Positions 23,481 to 34,211 of a stretch of DNA of 64,000 bases are shown in pieces. The position numbers and the translations under genes were made by a program. This stretch comes from Blastomussa wellsi (lineage: Eukaryota; Cnidaria; Anthozoa; Scleractinia; Plerogyridae), in assembly GCA_947652115.1 (NCBI GenBank), contig OX393574.1:12794888-12858887 (forward strand), written 5' to 3'. Below the pieces are notes generated by a model that saw only the letters and a list, made by a program, of their open reading frames with translations, had not been told where the DNA came from and did not search any database. Within the stretch, counting starts at the first letter, position 1. Each line of letters opens with the position of its first letter.

Positions 23481-23859
23481 CTATTTCCCACTTTAATTCA
23501 GTGTATAATTTAAGAATTATCACCGTACCATACTCTATGCATTTGCCCCGCCCACTACTTACACGGGTCATTACTTAATCCCTGTTTGCAAGAAAACCAA
23601 GGCCCGGGGTGGCCGTGGGGAAGTTGATTAGGAGGGGGCAGTAATTTTGCCAGTTCAGTACCGTCCAACGTACAAGTAAATCAATACCCAGATCGTGGAC
23701 CCCTTACCCAGTCAGGTAGCCATTCCTAGAGGTAATTCATTCAATTAAAAGGTGGCGACTACTGGCATAGATAAGCGCAAAAATATTTTTAATCAATTTG
23801 TGGAGTGTCTCGATGTAAGAGATTATTTATGACATAACTGAATTTGGACCGATTTGTCA

Positions 23860-23890
23860 GACAGTCAGTCAGTCTGTCTGTCCATCCATC
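23860..23890. repeat. GTCA/GTCT microsatellite
   Basis: A short run of GTCAGACAGTCAGTCAGTCTGTCTGTCC. A similar ACAGACAGACAGTCAG run occurs near 24820. Confidence 0.7.
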
Positions 23891-23943
23891 AGTGGATTGA
23901 TTTCTAGGAATTGTCCTTTTGTTAAATGAGCTTCGTCGTAGTT

Positions 23944-24320
23944 AGCCTCAATTTTTCAAACTCGATATTTGTAATCCGTTTCAATTTTCTCCATCCTTAA
24001 CCATACTGAATTCCGTTTTGGTTCAGTATCACCACTTTGGTGTTTCCCCCCTTACTAAACTATTATTCTGAGGTTTCCTACATTAAAGGTAGTTTTGTCC
24101 GTCACAAAAAAATAACTCAAAATATCTTAACTTGTTCATGCATTTTGAAAAATTTAGCCTAAATTTTTCAAAATCGTCATTTCCAATCCGTTTCAATCTT
24201 CTCCATCCTCAGCCATCCTTGTTCCTTTTTGGTTTTGTATCACTCCTTTGGTGTTCGTTTTCCTTAGCAAACTATTATTTTTAGGTTGTAGAAGAATAAC
24301 TCAAAATATCGTGACGTAGC
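23944..24320. repeat. Imperfect tandem duplication, about 184-212 bp, upstream of the ShKT-PAN gene
   Basis: 'AGCCTCAATTTTTCAAA' at 23944 recurs as 'AGCCTAAATTTTTCAAA' at 24156, both followed by 'AATCCGTTTCAAT(T/C)TTCTCCATCCT' and later 'TTTGGTGTT' words. 'ACTCAAAATATC' occurs at 24115 and 24299. The second copy ends about 25 bp before the proposed start codon at 24343, so it may contain promoter or 5' UTR sequence. Confidence 0.65.
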
Positions 24321-24342
24321 ACCTTTAAAAGTATTTACTGAT

Positions 24343-26600
24343 ATGTTTTCAGTACTTTGCTGGAATCTATGGTTCATGGTGTCATTAGCAGGTAAGAAAT
24401 ACCTTTTTTTAAAATTTTAAACATACATATATGACGGCGATGACGAGCCAAATGAATACTCTCTATACTGATTCAGGTGTCTTAGAAGAGCTGTTTTCAA
24501 CTGAGCGTCAAAAGTAATTAGCGAACTACTTTGTTTTGCATTACTTCGCTTAGTGACTGGTTTAAAAATCTCGCGCCACTTTTTCAACCAATCAGGAGTA
24601 AAACAAAACAAATCGTGACTCGCGCGCGTATGTTTTCCCGCGCTTTGTGTTGGCTACGTGCCATTACTTCGAGTTTTGATTAGTTCACTGGATTGTCTGC
24701 GTTCTTTGTGATTGGCTTAAGTAATTACTTTGGTTTTAGTGTAGCGACACCCAATTAAAACTCGCTTTAACATGCGCAGTACCATTGACTGTTCACACGC
24801 TGTTGAAGTGTTTTTCACAGACAGACAGACAGTCAGACTTTCCAATGGCTTAACCGTGTCCCTTGCCCATCCCAACGCAAAAGCAACGATGTAAGAGCAG
24901 GAGCATGAACTATTGCGCACACGTAATGGTTGTTTGGTTGTGCGTACGTGGGCCTCGTTCAGACGAATAGCCGCGCGCGAAAGTCTCTTGAAAATAGATA
25001 TGACAGCAAAACTTACCACAGAAATCGATGAAATTTTCTATAATTTCTGTTGGAGCATTGGACAAGAGACATTTCCGAGTCCGAAAGGGAGTTGACAATA
25101 AGGAAGTTTGTTCAGCTATACAGTTCTGAGTATGGTTGTTCTTCATATTGCTGTTTTCCTTTGCTTTCGTTTCATGTTTCTAGAATCTTGTTCAGACATT
25201 GGCTACTTTTGCTGGATTTGGAAAACCTCTGGAAAGTGTGAAAGAAATTCGTACTATGCCGTCAACAAATGTCAAAAGACATGCAACTTTTGTCCTGTAC
25301 CGACAGGTAAACTACCATGTGGTAATCTCGTTACCAGAAGTATTAGCCACTAGTCAGTAAAGATGTCACGAGTAAGGATAAATTGCGCGCAATGAACAAC
25401 GTTCATTGTGACGGAGTCTATGTCAATCGTTCTCAGCCCTAACAACACTGTCTTTGTCTTTTATTGTATTATAGCCTACTTCGTTGAGTTATTTCTTTCA
25501 GTTTAGGGTTTCCTTTGATTTAAAGACAATCCGCATGGCGGCCATATTGGCATATGGCATATGGGACTCAACATGGCCGCCGTGAGATTAAGGCCCATTG
25601 TACACAGTAAAAATATAATGCTCAAGGCGAGCTCCTCTGTCCTTTTTTTCCAGTTATTCCAACCACAACACCAGCACCGACACCTGAATGTCATTTTATG
25701 CGTTTACCCATCAGTAGAGATCGCTTTTGGGACAAGAAGCTTCAAGGTCACGTGATTAGGCACCAGTCAGTTCTCTCGGAGCTTCAGTGCGAGGATTTTT
25801 GCTTGCGAGTTCCCGGATGTGTGGCTTATAACTATCAGTATTCTGGAGACGACGGAGGGAAAGGGAGGTCTTGTGAACTAATGAACGAAGTAGCCGTTGT
25901 CGAGTCCAGCGTTGGTTACAGTTTCCGGCTGTTTGAGCGGGAAAGAGCTATAAAGGTGAGCAAGTTTGAAAGCGTTTGAAAATAATTGTAAAGAACCAAC
26001 GACTGATTCCCTCTATCACACGCGAGCGCAGGGAATCATGGTAGTTGTGTTCTACTTCGCGTGTCAAGTCTCGAAGATGACGCGTGCATGATAAACACAA
26101 CTACCATGATTCCCTGTGCGCGGGTCTCGGCCATTTCAAGCTTTTCTTCGGGTACCACGAAACTATTAGGGAGTTTTATTTTGTGAATTGGCGATTTTTT
26201 GTGTTTCGCTGGAACAAATTTTGCATTTTGTGATGACTGAAATTTCTGCTGGTAGCTAATTTTTAAACTCTTGTTCAAGCAGCAGACTATTAACAAGGAG
26301 TGAAAATTAATATTTTCAACTTTTAGTTGTCGAGTTACGGCTGGTAAGCGCTAGCTGAACTCGTCATTGCAACGTTTGAAAGCGTCACGAACGTGAAACA
26401 ACCAGAAGAGAACTTGTTCGGGTCACGTTTTGCGATTTTTGTCAGCCTACAAATTTGGTTTGGTGTCATTCAAACGGCTTTCAACGATAACCCTTTCCCA
26501 TAGATATTCGTTATACATTCGTTTAAAAAAATAGTAAAGTTTTTAACAATACATTTTCCTTCCACAGAATCTGTTAAGCTCTTGCCTCACTGATACGTGA
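24343..26600 (+). CDS. Secreted ShKT + PAN/apple domain protein (four exons)
   Basis: Proposed exons: 24343-24391, 25184-25306, 25654-25955, 26568-26600, giving 168 residues. All junctions are GT-AG and in phase (1, 1, 0). Residues 1-16 form a hydrophobic signal peptide. Residues 18-53 are a ShKT domain with six cysteines spaced C-x6-C-x8-C-x10-C-x3-C-x2-C. A Pro/Thr linker (54-69) follows. Residues 70-164 fit a PAN/apple domain, with cysteines at 70, 103, 107, 113, 131 and 164. The ShKT exon is symmetric (phase 1-1), the classic shuffled-exon form. The Lys of the Lys-Tyr dyad of channel-blocking ShK toxins is replaced by Tyr here (40-41), so toxin activity should not be assumed. Likely role: secreted adhesion, matrix or protease-modulating protein. 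The last exon (10 codons) is the least certain. AATAAA occurs at 27195 and 27218. Confidence 0.78.
25533..25587. repeat. Small inverted repeat with GGCGGCCAT arms
   Basis: CATGGCGGCCATATTGGC and AACATGGCCGCCGTG face each other across about 20 bp in intron 2 of the ShKT-PAN gene. The arms use the same words as the foldback element at 34582-34735, so this is probably a relic of that family. Confidence 0.5.
26026..26121. mobile_element. Foldback/MITE relic in intron 3 of the ShKT-PAN gene
   Basis: The left arm CAGGGAATCATGGTAGTTG (26029-26047, within 26026-26051) and the right arm CAACTACCATGATTCCCTG (from about 26098) are inverted copies separated by about 42 bp. The outermost bases (GCGC...) also pair with a two-base offset. 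Confidence 0.65.
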
Positions 26601-27393
26601 AGAATTCAGGATTAGCAAACCATAAGAGTCATTAAGACTCAACAAGACTACAATTCTTAGCGAAACCATTTTTCCGTTTGTTTATAGAACCTTTTGATGT
26701 AGTTAGACACGACATCGTTGAGCTATGCCGAAAACCTCACTTAAAGGAGCTGTCTTGAAACGTTTGGGGTAATTTTTGGAGTTGCAAAATTCAATCCTTC
26801 TCACTCGCTCTAATTAGAAGCCATCTTTAGTTCTTCTTAGCTTGTTACCTCTCTGGTGTTTTTCTGTCTTATGAAACCGTTATTTCAAGGTTTCCTTTAT
26901 TTGAAGGCAGGTTTATATATTTACCAAACATTAAGATGATTTTATTAAGGTGGCGAAGCCCATGTGGAGTACAAGAAATATCAAACTGGTCACGTTTACA
27001 CGACTCTCGTTGCCATAGCAACCTGCCGTAGGACACGATACACCAATCAATCATCAAAGCTCAAGAATTAGCGCTTGGAAGGGAACATTCAGGAAAAGTA
27101 AAAAAAAAAGGTTCGACTGCTTTTATTTCCGAGAAATCACCTTACCGGTAATTACTTATGCTAAGATAATAATGCAGTATAATGATACGATGATAATAAA
27201 TTTGTAAACTTGTCTCTAATAAAATACAAATTTGGTGAAATCCCAATTTTTGGAACCGCCCCGTAACTCTAACCTCTCTCCTCTGCCCGCAGATGAACAC
27301 TGGGAAGGGGAAAGCGAGGCCACTCCCGCGAATTATTCCTTCCCATCGTCCCCCGCGCTCCTCTGATTTTCAATTTTTCCTTTTTGTAATGCT
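26601..27393. other. Intergenic, no gene seen
   Basis: Lies between the convergent ShKT-PAN gene and the GT31 gene. Holds AT-rich sequence with two AATAAA words (27195, 27218) that could end the plus-strand transcript. Nothing else was recognised. Confidence 0.5.
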
Positions 27394-27436
27394 TTTATTT
27401 TTCTTACGCCTTCTTTTACGCTCTAACAAATTTATT
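27394..27436 (-). terminator. Possible polyadenylation signals of the GT31 gene
   Basis: On the minus strand AATAAA occurs at 27431-27436 and 27394-27399, about 140-180 nt past the GT31 stop codon. Position and strand fit a 3' UTR, but usage is inferred. Confidence 0.45.
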
Positions 27437-27575
27437 AAAAGAGGAATGACTGGGTACTAAGCAAAATGAAGGCTGGGTGACTATAAGCCCGTGTTGTAAG
27501 CGAACTAAGTCACAGTATGAAGGGGGATGGTGGTGGGGTGGTTCGTCGGCAACACAGGCTAAGTGTCTATATAAA

Positions 27576-28769
27576 TCAAGATAACGGAACAAATCTTTGA
27601 CAAAATTTGAGTCTGACAAAAGCATATGCAAGTAAGGACGAAATACTTGGTACAAGAACCAGAAAAATAAAAACCGCCCAGTCATTCACTAAACATAAAT
27701 AATAATCCCTTGGAAGTTTGGCGGTTTCCTGAAGCTTCTTTTCGACAAAATGTAACTCTAACAAGTCAAAATGATGCCCCAGAGCTACCGCTGACGCCCA
27801 GTTACATGTTCCATAATCCTCAAGTTTTCTCAAATCAAAACCGGGTATTGAAACCGGTTTTATTCCATTGTCACGAGCCAGAATACCCAAGTATGCATCC
27901 TCGGCAGGAAAAGCTGTCCATTTTTTAACACTTTGGAATACTAAGGGAAGAATATTTGACGAGACAACATAGAACGGGCCAGAACAGTAAGCAGGATAGT
28001 AATCTTCCGCTAGACAATCCTGCAAAACTTGATTTTTCCACGTCACTGACCTGTTTACTCTAGCACCTTCAGGTATGATGTGACCTCCATAAAATGTATC
28101 AGATCCATAATTTCCCAACCATGAAATAAGATACGGAATACGAATGTATACATCATCGTCCGTCTTCAGGATAAATCGAGGCTTTACATGAATTATACTC
28201 CATAGAAACCCTGAGAAAACTTTAATTACTAAGTTATTATAATTATCAGTCATGTTTAGAACAAGGATATCGTTAAAAACTGATGCTTCTTGTTGGACTT
28301 CAATGGACTGGGTTCTACCCAAGAGAAAGACACATTTCCAGTCTTGTGAAGCCTTGTGGTTGGCTTCGTTACCCCAGGTGCTCCGAATACTATTTCGTTT
28401 TGTCATGTACGATTTTGCAACTCCGGAGGTGATTAAAACAAGGAGAAACAGGTTGGTGTTGTGGTCATCAAAGTGTGGCTGTGTGATATGAGAAGCAAAG
28501 GTAAACGTCAGTTGGGAACATTTGGTGTGAATATTCATAAACCAATCGTATCTGGTTGAATCCTCCATGAAGTCTGTTGACTTGTTCATTTGTAGTGATT
28601 TAGTGAAATATGAGTATTGTCCTGCAAATGTTTGGTTTCTTCGATCCTGCATAAATACCCTGTTGTCATTATAACTTGAATATTTATGGACGCAGAAGTA
28701 AAAAGCCACCAACATAAGAACTTGGACGCAGACTAATAGGGCGAAAAGGCAGAGTCCTGTAGATTTCAT
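27576..28769 (-). CDS. GT31 family glycosyltransferase (beta-1,3-galactosyltransferase-like), intronless
   Basis: A single 397-residue exon. Residues 5-27 are an N-terminal membrane anchor, giving a type II Golgi protein. GT31 motifs appear in order: 'KRNSIRSTWG' (124-133), 'VFLLG' (147-151), 'TDNYNNLVIK' (174-183), the metal-binding 'TDDDVY' (203-208), 'YPAYCSGPFYVVS' (258-270) and 'AEDAYLGI' (289-296; EDVY-type in relatives). By family knowledge it transfers galactose or GlcNAc from a UDP-sugar to a beta-1,3 acceptor on glycoproteins or glycolipids; the exact sugar cannot be read from sequence. Length and single-exon structure match many B3GALT genes. Unusual: a strongly hydrophobic stretch at about 364-386 near the C terminus, rare in this family. 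Potential N-glycosylation sites are at N45, N63, N172 and N239. It is convergent with the ShKT-PAN gene. Confidence 0.92.
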   Translation of the reverse strand: MKSTGLCLFALLVCVQVLMLVAFYFCVHKYSSYNDNRVFMQDRRNQTFAGQYSYFTKSLQMNKSTDFMEDSTRYDWFMNIHTKCSQLTFTFASHITQPHFDDHNTNLFLLVLITSGVAKSYMTKRNSIRSTWGNEANHKASQDWKCVFLLGRTQSIEVQQEASVFNDILVLNMTDNYNNLVIKVFSGFLWSIIHVKPRFILKTDDDVYIRIPYLISWLGNYGSDTFYGGHIIPEGARVNRSVTWKNQVLQDCLAEDYYPAYCSGPFYVVSSNILPLVFQSVKKWTAFPAEDAYLGILARDNGIKPVSIPGFDLRKLEDYGTCNWASAVALGHHFDLLELHFVEKKLQETAKLPRDYYLCLVNDWAVFIFLVLVPSISSLLAYAFVRLKFCQRFVPLS

Positions 28770-28889
28770 AGTCTACTATTGTCGAATTCAAACTTCTCAG
28801 ATGCATGAAGACTTTTTAACTCAAAGCAGTTTACCTAAAAATCCAAATTTGAAAGAACAAAGCATTTTTTAAGACAACCCAATCAAAGA

Positions 28890-29060
28890 ATGTGGGAGGT
28901 GCAGTGGCCTAAAGGTAAGTGCACTGGACTCCAGGTCAAGTGGCACAGGTTTGAACACTGACCGGGACACAGCATTGTGTTCTTTGACTCTCTTCACCCA
29001 GGTGTAAACGGGAACTAGCGAATTGTTGAGGCAACTTGACAGAATGCCGACGAGTAATGA
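28890..29060 (+). repeat. tRNA-derived SINE copy (family of 41158), degenerate
   Basis: Starts GGAGGTGCAGTGGCCTAAAGG, so the A box TGGCCTAAAGG is intact. The B box is diverged (GGTTTGAACAC). The body keeps 'TTGTGTTCTTTGACTCTCTTCACCCAGGTGTAAA', matching the better copy at 41158-41455. Confidence 0.72.
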
Positions 29061-29183
29061 AAATGATGGACTAGATGCAGATGTCATTTTGATAAACAAG
29101 TTTAAAATGACCCCTTTCCCCCTCCTCTCCTCTATCCCCTGTCATTCCTCTGGAAAATAGTTTCAACTGATCTGGTTGGTGGG

Positions 29184-29365
29184 AGGTGTGATGCCCTAAT
29201 GGTTATAGCACCCAGGCCTCTGGATTGAGCGGTCTATCTGGACATGAGCCCTGACCTGGAAACTCAGTGCTACTGGGCAGGACACTTCAATCTCATGGTG
29301 TCAAAATATCTCCACGCTGCACCGAGGTGTATAAATGGCTTAAGATGGCTGGAAACAGTTCCCAG
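29184..29365 (+). repeat. tRNA-derived SINE copy, more diverged
   Basis: Starts GGGAGGTGTGATGCCCTAATGG and keeps the order of SINE body words, including 'GGACACTTCAATCTCATGGTG' and 'CACCGAGGTGTATAAATGG'. The A box is mutated at its first positions, so pol III activity is unlikely. Confidence 0.6.
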
Positions 29366-29626
29366 CACTTTTTATTGGTCATTATAACCACTCTATATCA
29401 GTAGATGCCAAACTCATGGTATCAAACCACTGCCCAATCATTGGTGAACATGTTGCTGTCAATTTTGTTGCACAATAGGTTACCATAGCAACAATACCAA
29501 CTGCTGAAAACACCCTTAAATTTAGCTTTAAGCTCTTATAACTCAAAAACGGGATCGGTGACCCCCATTTTTAACTATCGAATTGTGATGAGCATGATAA
29601 AAAAAGATTAAAAAAAGTATGTGAAG

Positions 29627-29692
29627 TGAGTTCAGAGCCACCTTTAAGTTTTCAAAAATTTAATATAAAATTTAAGGTGGCTCTGAACTCGA
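29627..29692. repeat. Short palindrome with 18-bp arms
   Basis: GAGTTCAGAGCCACCTTT and AAAGGTGGCTCTGAACTC are perfect reverse complements about 25 bp apart with an AT-rich loop. Probably a tiny foldback element or two abutting element ends. Confidence 0.65.
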
Positions 29693-30039
29693 GATTGCAA
29701 CTCACTGGTTGCCAATGTGACCAAAAATTGAGCACTGGCAACTATATTTTCAGAACTGGTCGCCAGCTGGCGACTCACAGTTTGTCCAATAACTAAAGAA
29801 AGCCACAACATAACTTATGTTTTTAAATCTTTATATAAGGAAATAATTCTCTTCACAAAGAAATCAATTGGATCTGGTAGCTAGTATGCAACTCACCATT
29901 CCGTTGCCACTAAAATAATGTCTGAATATTACAAGAAAATTGTAAAAATTGAATATACTCTGAAACATCGACACTGCGCTTACAGCGCGCCATACAGCCA
30001 CCTCTCCTTAAATGGACATTGGCAAATTTAATGTCATTG

Positions 30040-30085
30040 TAACCCTGCAGTGGACTAGCATCCATTTGGGAGGGAGGTTTTTGAG
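30040..30085 (+). repeat. SINE tail fragment
   Basis: 'GTAACCCTGCAGTGGACTAG' followed by CATCC and a GGGAGG run corresponds to the body region after 41334 of the SINE at 41158. No head is present. Confidence 0.5.
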
Positions 30086-30172
30086 TGAGGTTAAGGGAAA
30101 TCTCTGGAATGAGTCAGTGTTGCAAGGGAGTTGGCCTTTAATACTCCTATTAAGCTTATAGCAGCACTTCGA

Positions 30173-30719
30173 ATAGCGTATTTTCATTCACGTGACCAAA
30201 AAAAATAAATAAATAAATCGAAAACCATTCAGCAGGCAGAGGCAAGAAACTACAATATTATCGAAAATAAATAAAGAATACACTTTTCCAAGTTTCAGGT
30301 GTGTGTGTTAGTCCATACTTCAGATACGTTCCGCACAATTTACAGAGCCCAGTACGGAGCCGCCATATTGGTGTAGCTGTGGAACAGCGCCACTAATAAT
30401 GTAAACATCTGGAATTTTCTTTGGTTATCTGGGCAACCGATTACCTGCACTGAACTAACAATTATTTATATAAACACTTTTCCTAATACTAAACCTTCTC
30501 AAGTGGCTAAAACCCGGGAGATGCGTATGTGTTTTTCGAACTTTATGTCACGCACCGCCTTAACTCTGAAATTCAAAATGCGCTGGTTTCCAAACGAAGG
30601 ACGTTGTTGAGCTGAAAAGTTGTACACAGATATAAACTTAACACCTCTCATGCCTGATGAGTATTCAAAGGTTGGTGGCTCTTTGGTTTTGGATTTTAGA
30701 ATTTGATGACGCTCTCTAG
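30173..30719. mobile_element. Non-autonomous TIR DNA transposon, older copy
   Basis: Aligns along its length with the element at 35762-36345: the same 'AAATCGAAAACCATTCA', 'CGGAGCCGCCATATTGGTGTA', 'ACACTTTTCCTAATACT', 'GTCACGCACCGCC' and 'TTGTTGAGCTGAAAAGTTGTA' words in the same order. Ends are degenerate (AATAGCGTATTTTCATTCACG; GATGACGCTCTCTA). It has no transposase frame; the short minus-strand frame at 30499-30723 is incidental. Confidence 0.75.
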
Positions 30720-30988
30720 ACACAAAAATAACAATCCGATACGGAGTGTCGACTGCGTGACACTCTCAGAAAGCTCACCAACATTTTGAATGCAGCATGT
30801 TGATTTTTCTCGCGATATAAAGACTTTTTAGCTCTTAATGCCAAGTCGGCAGCTTGTATATACTATTAAACCATGGCTAACCGGAACCAAAAAAATACAT
30901 TTTACGAGTGATAAAAATGGAATGATGATAATTGTCGTGAGGGGAAACGTGCACGTGATTTGGGTAAAAAAATTCACTAAAAATATAC

Positions 30989-31370
30989 GGGTGCGACTAT
31001 ATCACGGGCGATGAGCCGGGATGTTCATCGGTGGACACCTGACGATGAGTTATACCACATCGTATAATAGCACGCAGCGCTATTGTTTTAGGGCTAGGGT
31101 CCATTATTACTGTTGCTTGTTTATCATTTTTTCAGCCAGAACTGTGAGACCCCTTAAAGAGCTGCGCACCACCCCCTCTTGATAGCCTCCATTTCACTCC
31201 GGTTAGCCTAATAAGCACTTCGGGTGAAAAAATGAGAAACAAACAACAGTAATAATGGACCCTAGCCCTAAAACAATAGCGCTGCGTGCTATTATACGAT
31301 GTGGTATAACTCATCGTCAGGTGTCCACCGATGAACATCCCGGCTCATCGCCCGTGATATAGTCGCACCC
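30989..31370. mobile_element. Mutator-like non-autonomous element, 146-bp TIRs and 9-bp target duplication
   Basis: Left TIR 30989-31134 and right TIR 31225-31370 are reverse complements over about 146 bp with only a few mismatches, both ending GGGTGCGACTATATCACGGG. The flanks are identical 9-mers AAAATATAC (30980-30988 and 31371-31379). Long TIRs plus a 9-bp duplication are the signature of Mutator-like elements. The 90-bp core is non-coding. Related fragments lie at about 23345-23480 and 45240-45360. Confidence 0.85.
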
Positions 31371-31379
31371 AAAATATAC

Positions 31380-34211
31380 ATGCATGCGTAACTTAAGCAA
31401 TGAAAAATACACTCAAAACTTTACCTTTAAAATGAAGCATGATATTCCTTTTCCTTCTTTCCTGAAAGCCGAACGTGATTGTCCTCCAAGTCGACTTGTT
31501 GTTGTTCGAAGACGTTCATTTCCAGTTCCACGTTGATGTTCTTGGAAACGAGGTTGGCTGTCAGTCGTCGTCACGCAACACTCGTTTACCCTTCTGTCAC
31601 TTATTTTAATGCTCATTTACATGGCAAGAAGAAAGATATAATTCTGATTTTATTTGCCAGATAGATCTCAAATCACTGTGCCCGTAGTGAGATGGAACAG
31701 TTGCAACATTTTTGTGCCATTATACACGGATTTTTCTGAAAGAAAATAAGGATCGGTTTACATACTGATGTAGGCCATAACTACTGATGCCGGGCCACAA
31801 CTTTAAAATCCATCACAAATTAACACTTTACACGGGCTGTGTTTGTTGTTTTGACCCCCGAGCTTCATTCTCCAAAATTAATATATATCTTTTTGAAGCC
31901 AAACAAGGATGGAGTTGATGAGAGCTCAAACTCTCGTTCTTGGTTTGACCTAAAACTCTCATGCGCTCTCATCGACTTTGAATGTGTTCAAATTTTCCAT
32001 GAGAGCCGATCAGCTGAATTTTCTGCCGTTTGCATGACAGTTTATGAGAGCCGATGAATAGTCTCAGGCAGTCATCTTCGCTTTACCCGAGCTTTCAAGT
32101 TTGCCATCTTACTGGAGCCCATGAGTAGTAAAGGACTTGTGCACAGCTGTGGCTCCTGGTCTTAGCCACCCTGGCTTGTTATTAATTACTTGTTACTTCT
32201 TTGGTGTTTTCTTGACTCGCAATTTGTAAGTACTTTTGTTCATCAGAAAATTACTTTACTTAAACATCGCGGCATGGAAGGTGCAGTTATTAGAATTTGA
32301 CTTGCTTTATGAAAGGCGCCCGCAGAAGGCGGTATTATATGTAAAGAAACGCCTCTGGGAACGCCTTTACAAACAGTCAGTTTACTTTTAATACCGTGGG
32401 TAAAAGCCGATGTTTAATGTTTTCAGTTTATATCTCGAATTCGTTTATCATTCGCTGTCAATCATCGCACGATAAACCTGAAAAGGTAAGCCTACTATTC
32501 ATTTGGTAAATCACCGTAAAATGCCATGCTACAAAATCAGAGGGTACTTAACTGTTCGTTAGGCATAAATTTTAATTATCAGCACGATAAGTCCTCCTAA
32601 GAAAAATCCTAGATCCGCCCCTGTTCCTAACGCTGTCTAAATTTTTGGGGAGTGTATGGACAAATCGTCACACAAAGTTCTACATCACTGAAGTCATCGA
32701 TTAACAAGAGACAGTGAGGACTAGAAGTATGAGCAACGTTTTGTTTTACACTAAAGGTCTGCTAGTTATGACTGAATGGAATAGACCTTACTCGCTTGGG
32801 CGGTTTGTTGCCTCATTACAGACGGTCTGATGATACAGTTCAGAATTCTTGCTTTCAAGTTTTTTCAAATAGTCCCTAGGACATGCATGAATAGATCTTA
32901 GATAATTTCATAGAAGAACAACAGGCCATTTCCGAGTTCTCGTTTGCCTATGTTTCAAACCGAGTTTCCTTTTACATGACATGAACATACAGGTAAAATC
33001 CATTTTCATATGAGTGGTTTCGCACTTAGACTCGTTTTGACACTGAGACAAAAGAGAACTCGCGTGGGAGACACCTGTCACAAACTGTCTCGTCCCCAGG
33101 CGTCGCGACCTAGTAGTAATGGGTGCGCTTTGCGTTTTGGGATTGATTTTGCGCGGTTCGCATGGCCTTGTGGGACTGATGTGAAAGGGAAGTGTCACAA
33201 AGGGGTGGTCTTTTCAGAAAGCACAGAAATTTGACGAGTTGATGTGTAGGAAATAGGAAAGGGTAGGACAAAGCAGTATTTCAACGGGTTATTCCTGTTT
33301 GTTGAGGTCTCGTAAATATACATAAATGCATTCATGTAGTTTTACGGGGCAAATAAAAATCGATTGACTGATTCCTAAGAATTGGACTTCAGTGCGGGGC
33401 CACTTTGAATGAAGTTTCGTTGGGTATTCCCCCTCCGCAGGGATGTCAACAATACAAAGAAGAACTTTACTCGACAATTCACTGAATGATACCTACAAGG
33501 CCGTGAAACTCAATAGAAATATACCTTGTCAACCACGTTGATTTAAATACTTGAAATGGACTATCAACGAACAATGATTGACAACGCTCTTTTTAGTTTT
33601 ATTGTAAAAAATAGTTGTAAGAATTATTATCCTGAAACTACTTTCGAAATTTGTGTAAAAATATTTCTTTCTAAATTCTCTATCACAACTTGGCTTAAAT
33701 TACGCATCAATGGAAAGTGTCTATTTAAAGTACCATTAATAACCATGATAACAAGTTTAAATGGTGTTAATTTATGCGACGGTGACCGTACTCACAAATT
33801 AATTCATTCACTCGTTCGCTATCTAATTTATGCATTCCTTCGACTCATAAATAACAACGAAGTTATAAATAATAAGCATGTGATAAAAATACCACTTCTT
33901 GTAAAATAACGGCAAAATTAACGATGTGCATACTGTAAATTAGTTATAATAGTTTTTTTTTGTAAAATTATTCCTACCATGACAGGGCTATTGAAAAAAG
34001 GTGATATGTAAAAAACACCACATTGCTATCTAAGGTATAGTAATATGTTTAAAATACTCACTGAGGTTTCACAAAATGTAGTAAAATTACAAATTAGTAT
34101 TAATAGTTGGAGCAGAATGTAATACATTTGCATTCCTTTCATTAAAGAAAATTCAAGATTATATAATCTGATAATTTGCTATCACCAAGATTCAAAGGTA
34201 TCCCTCCTTTG
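31380..34211. other. Intergenic stretch without a recognised gene
   Basis: Contains scattered AT-rich frames. The longest is 117 codons on plus (33556-33909), with no recognisable motif, no signal peptide and AT-driven composition. The sequence at 31900-32060 repeats TGAGAGC/ATGAGAGCC words. The ABHD2 3' UTR probably extends into the upper end on the minus strand. Confidence 0.45.

Noticed and set aside
33556..33909. 117-codon plus-strand ORF
   Set aside because: AT-rich sequence, no recognisable motif, signal peptide or splice context; likely chance.
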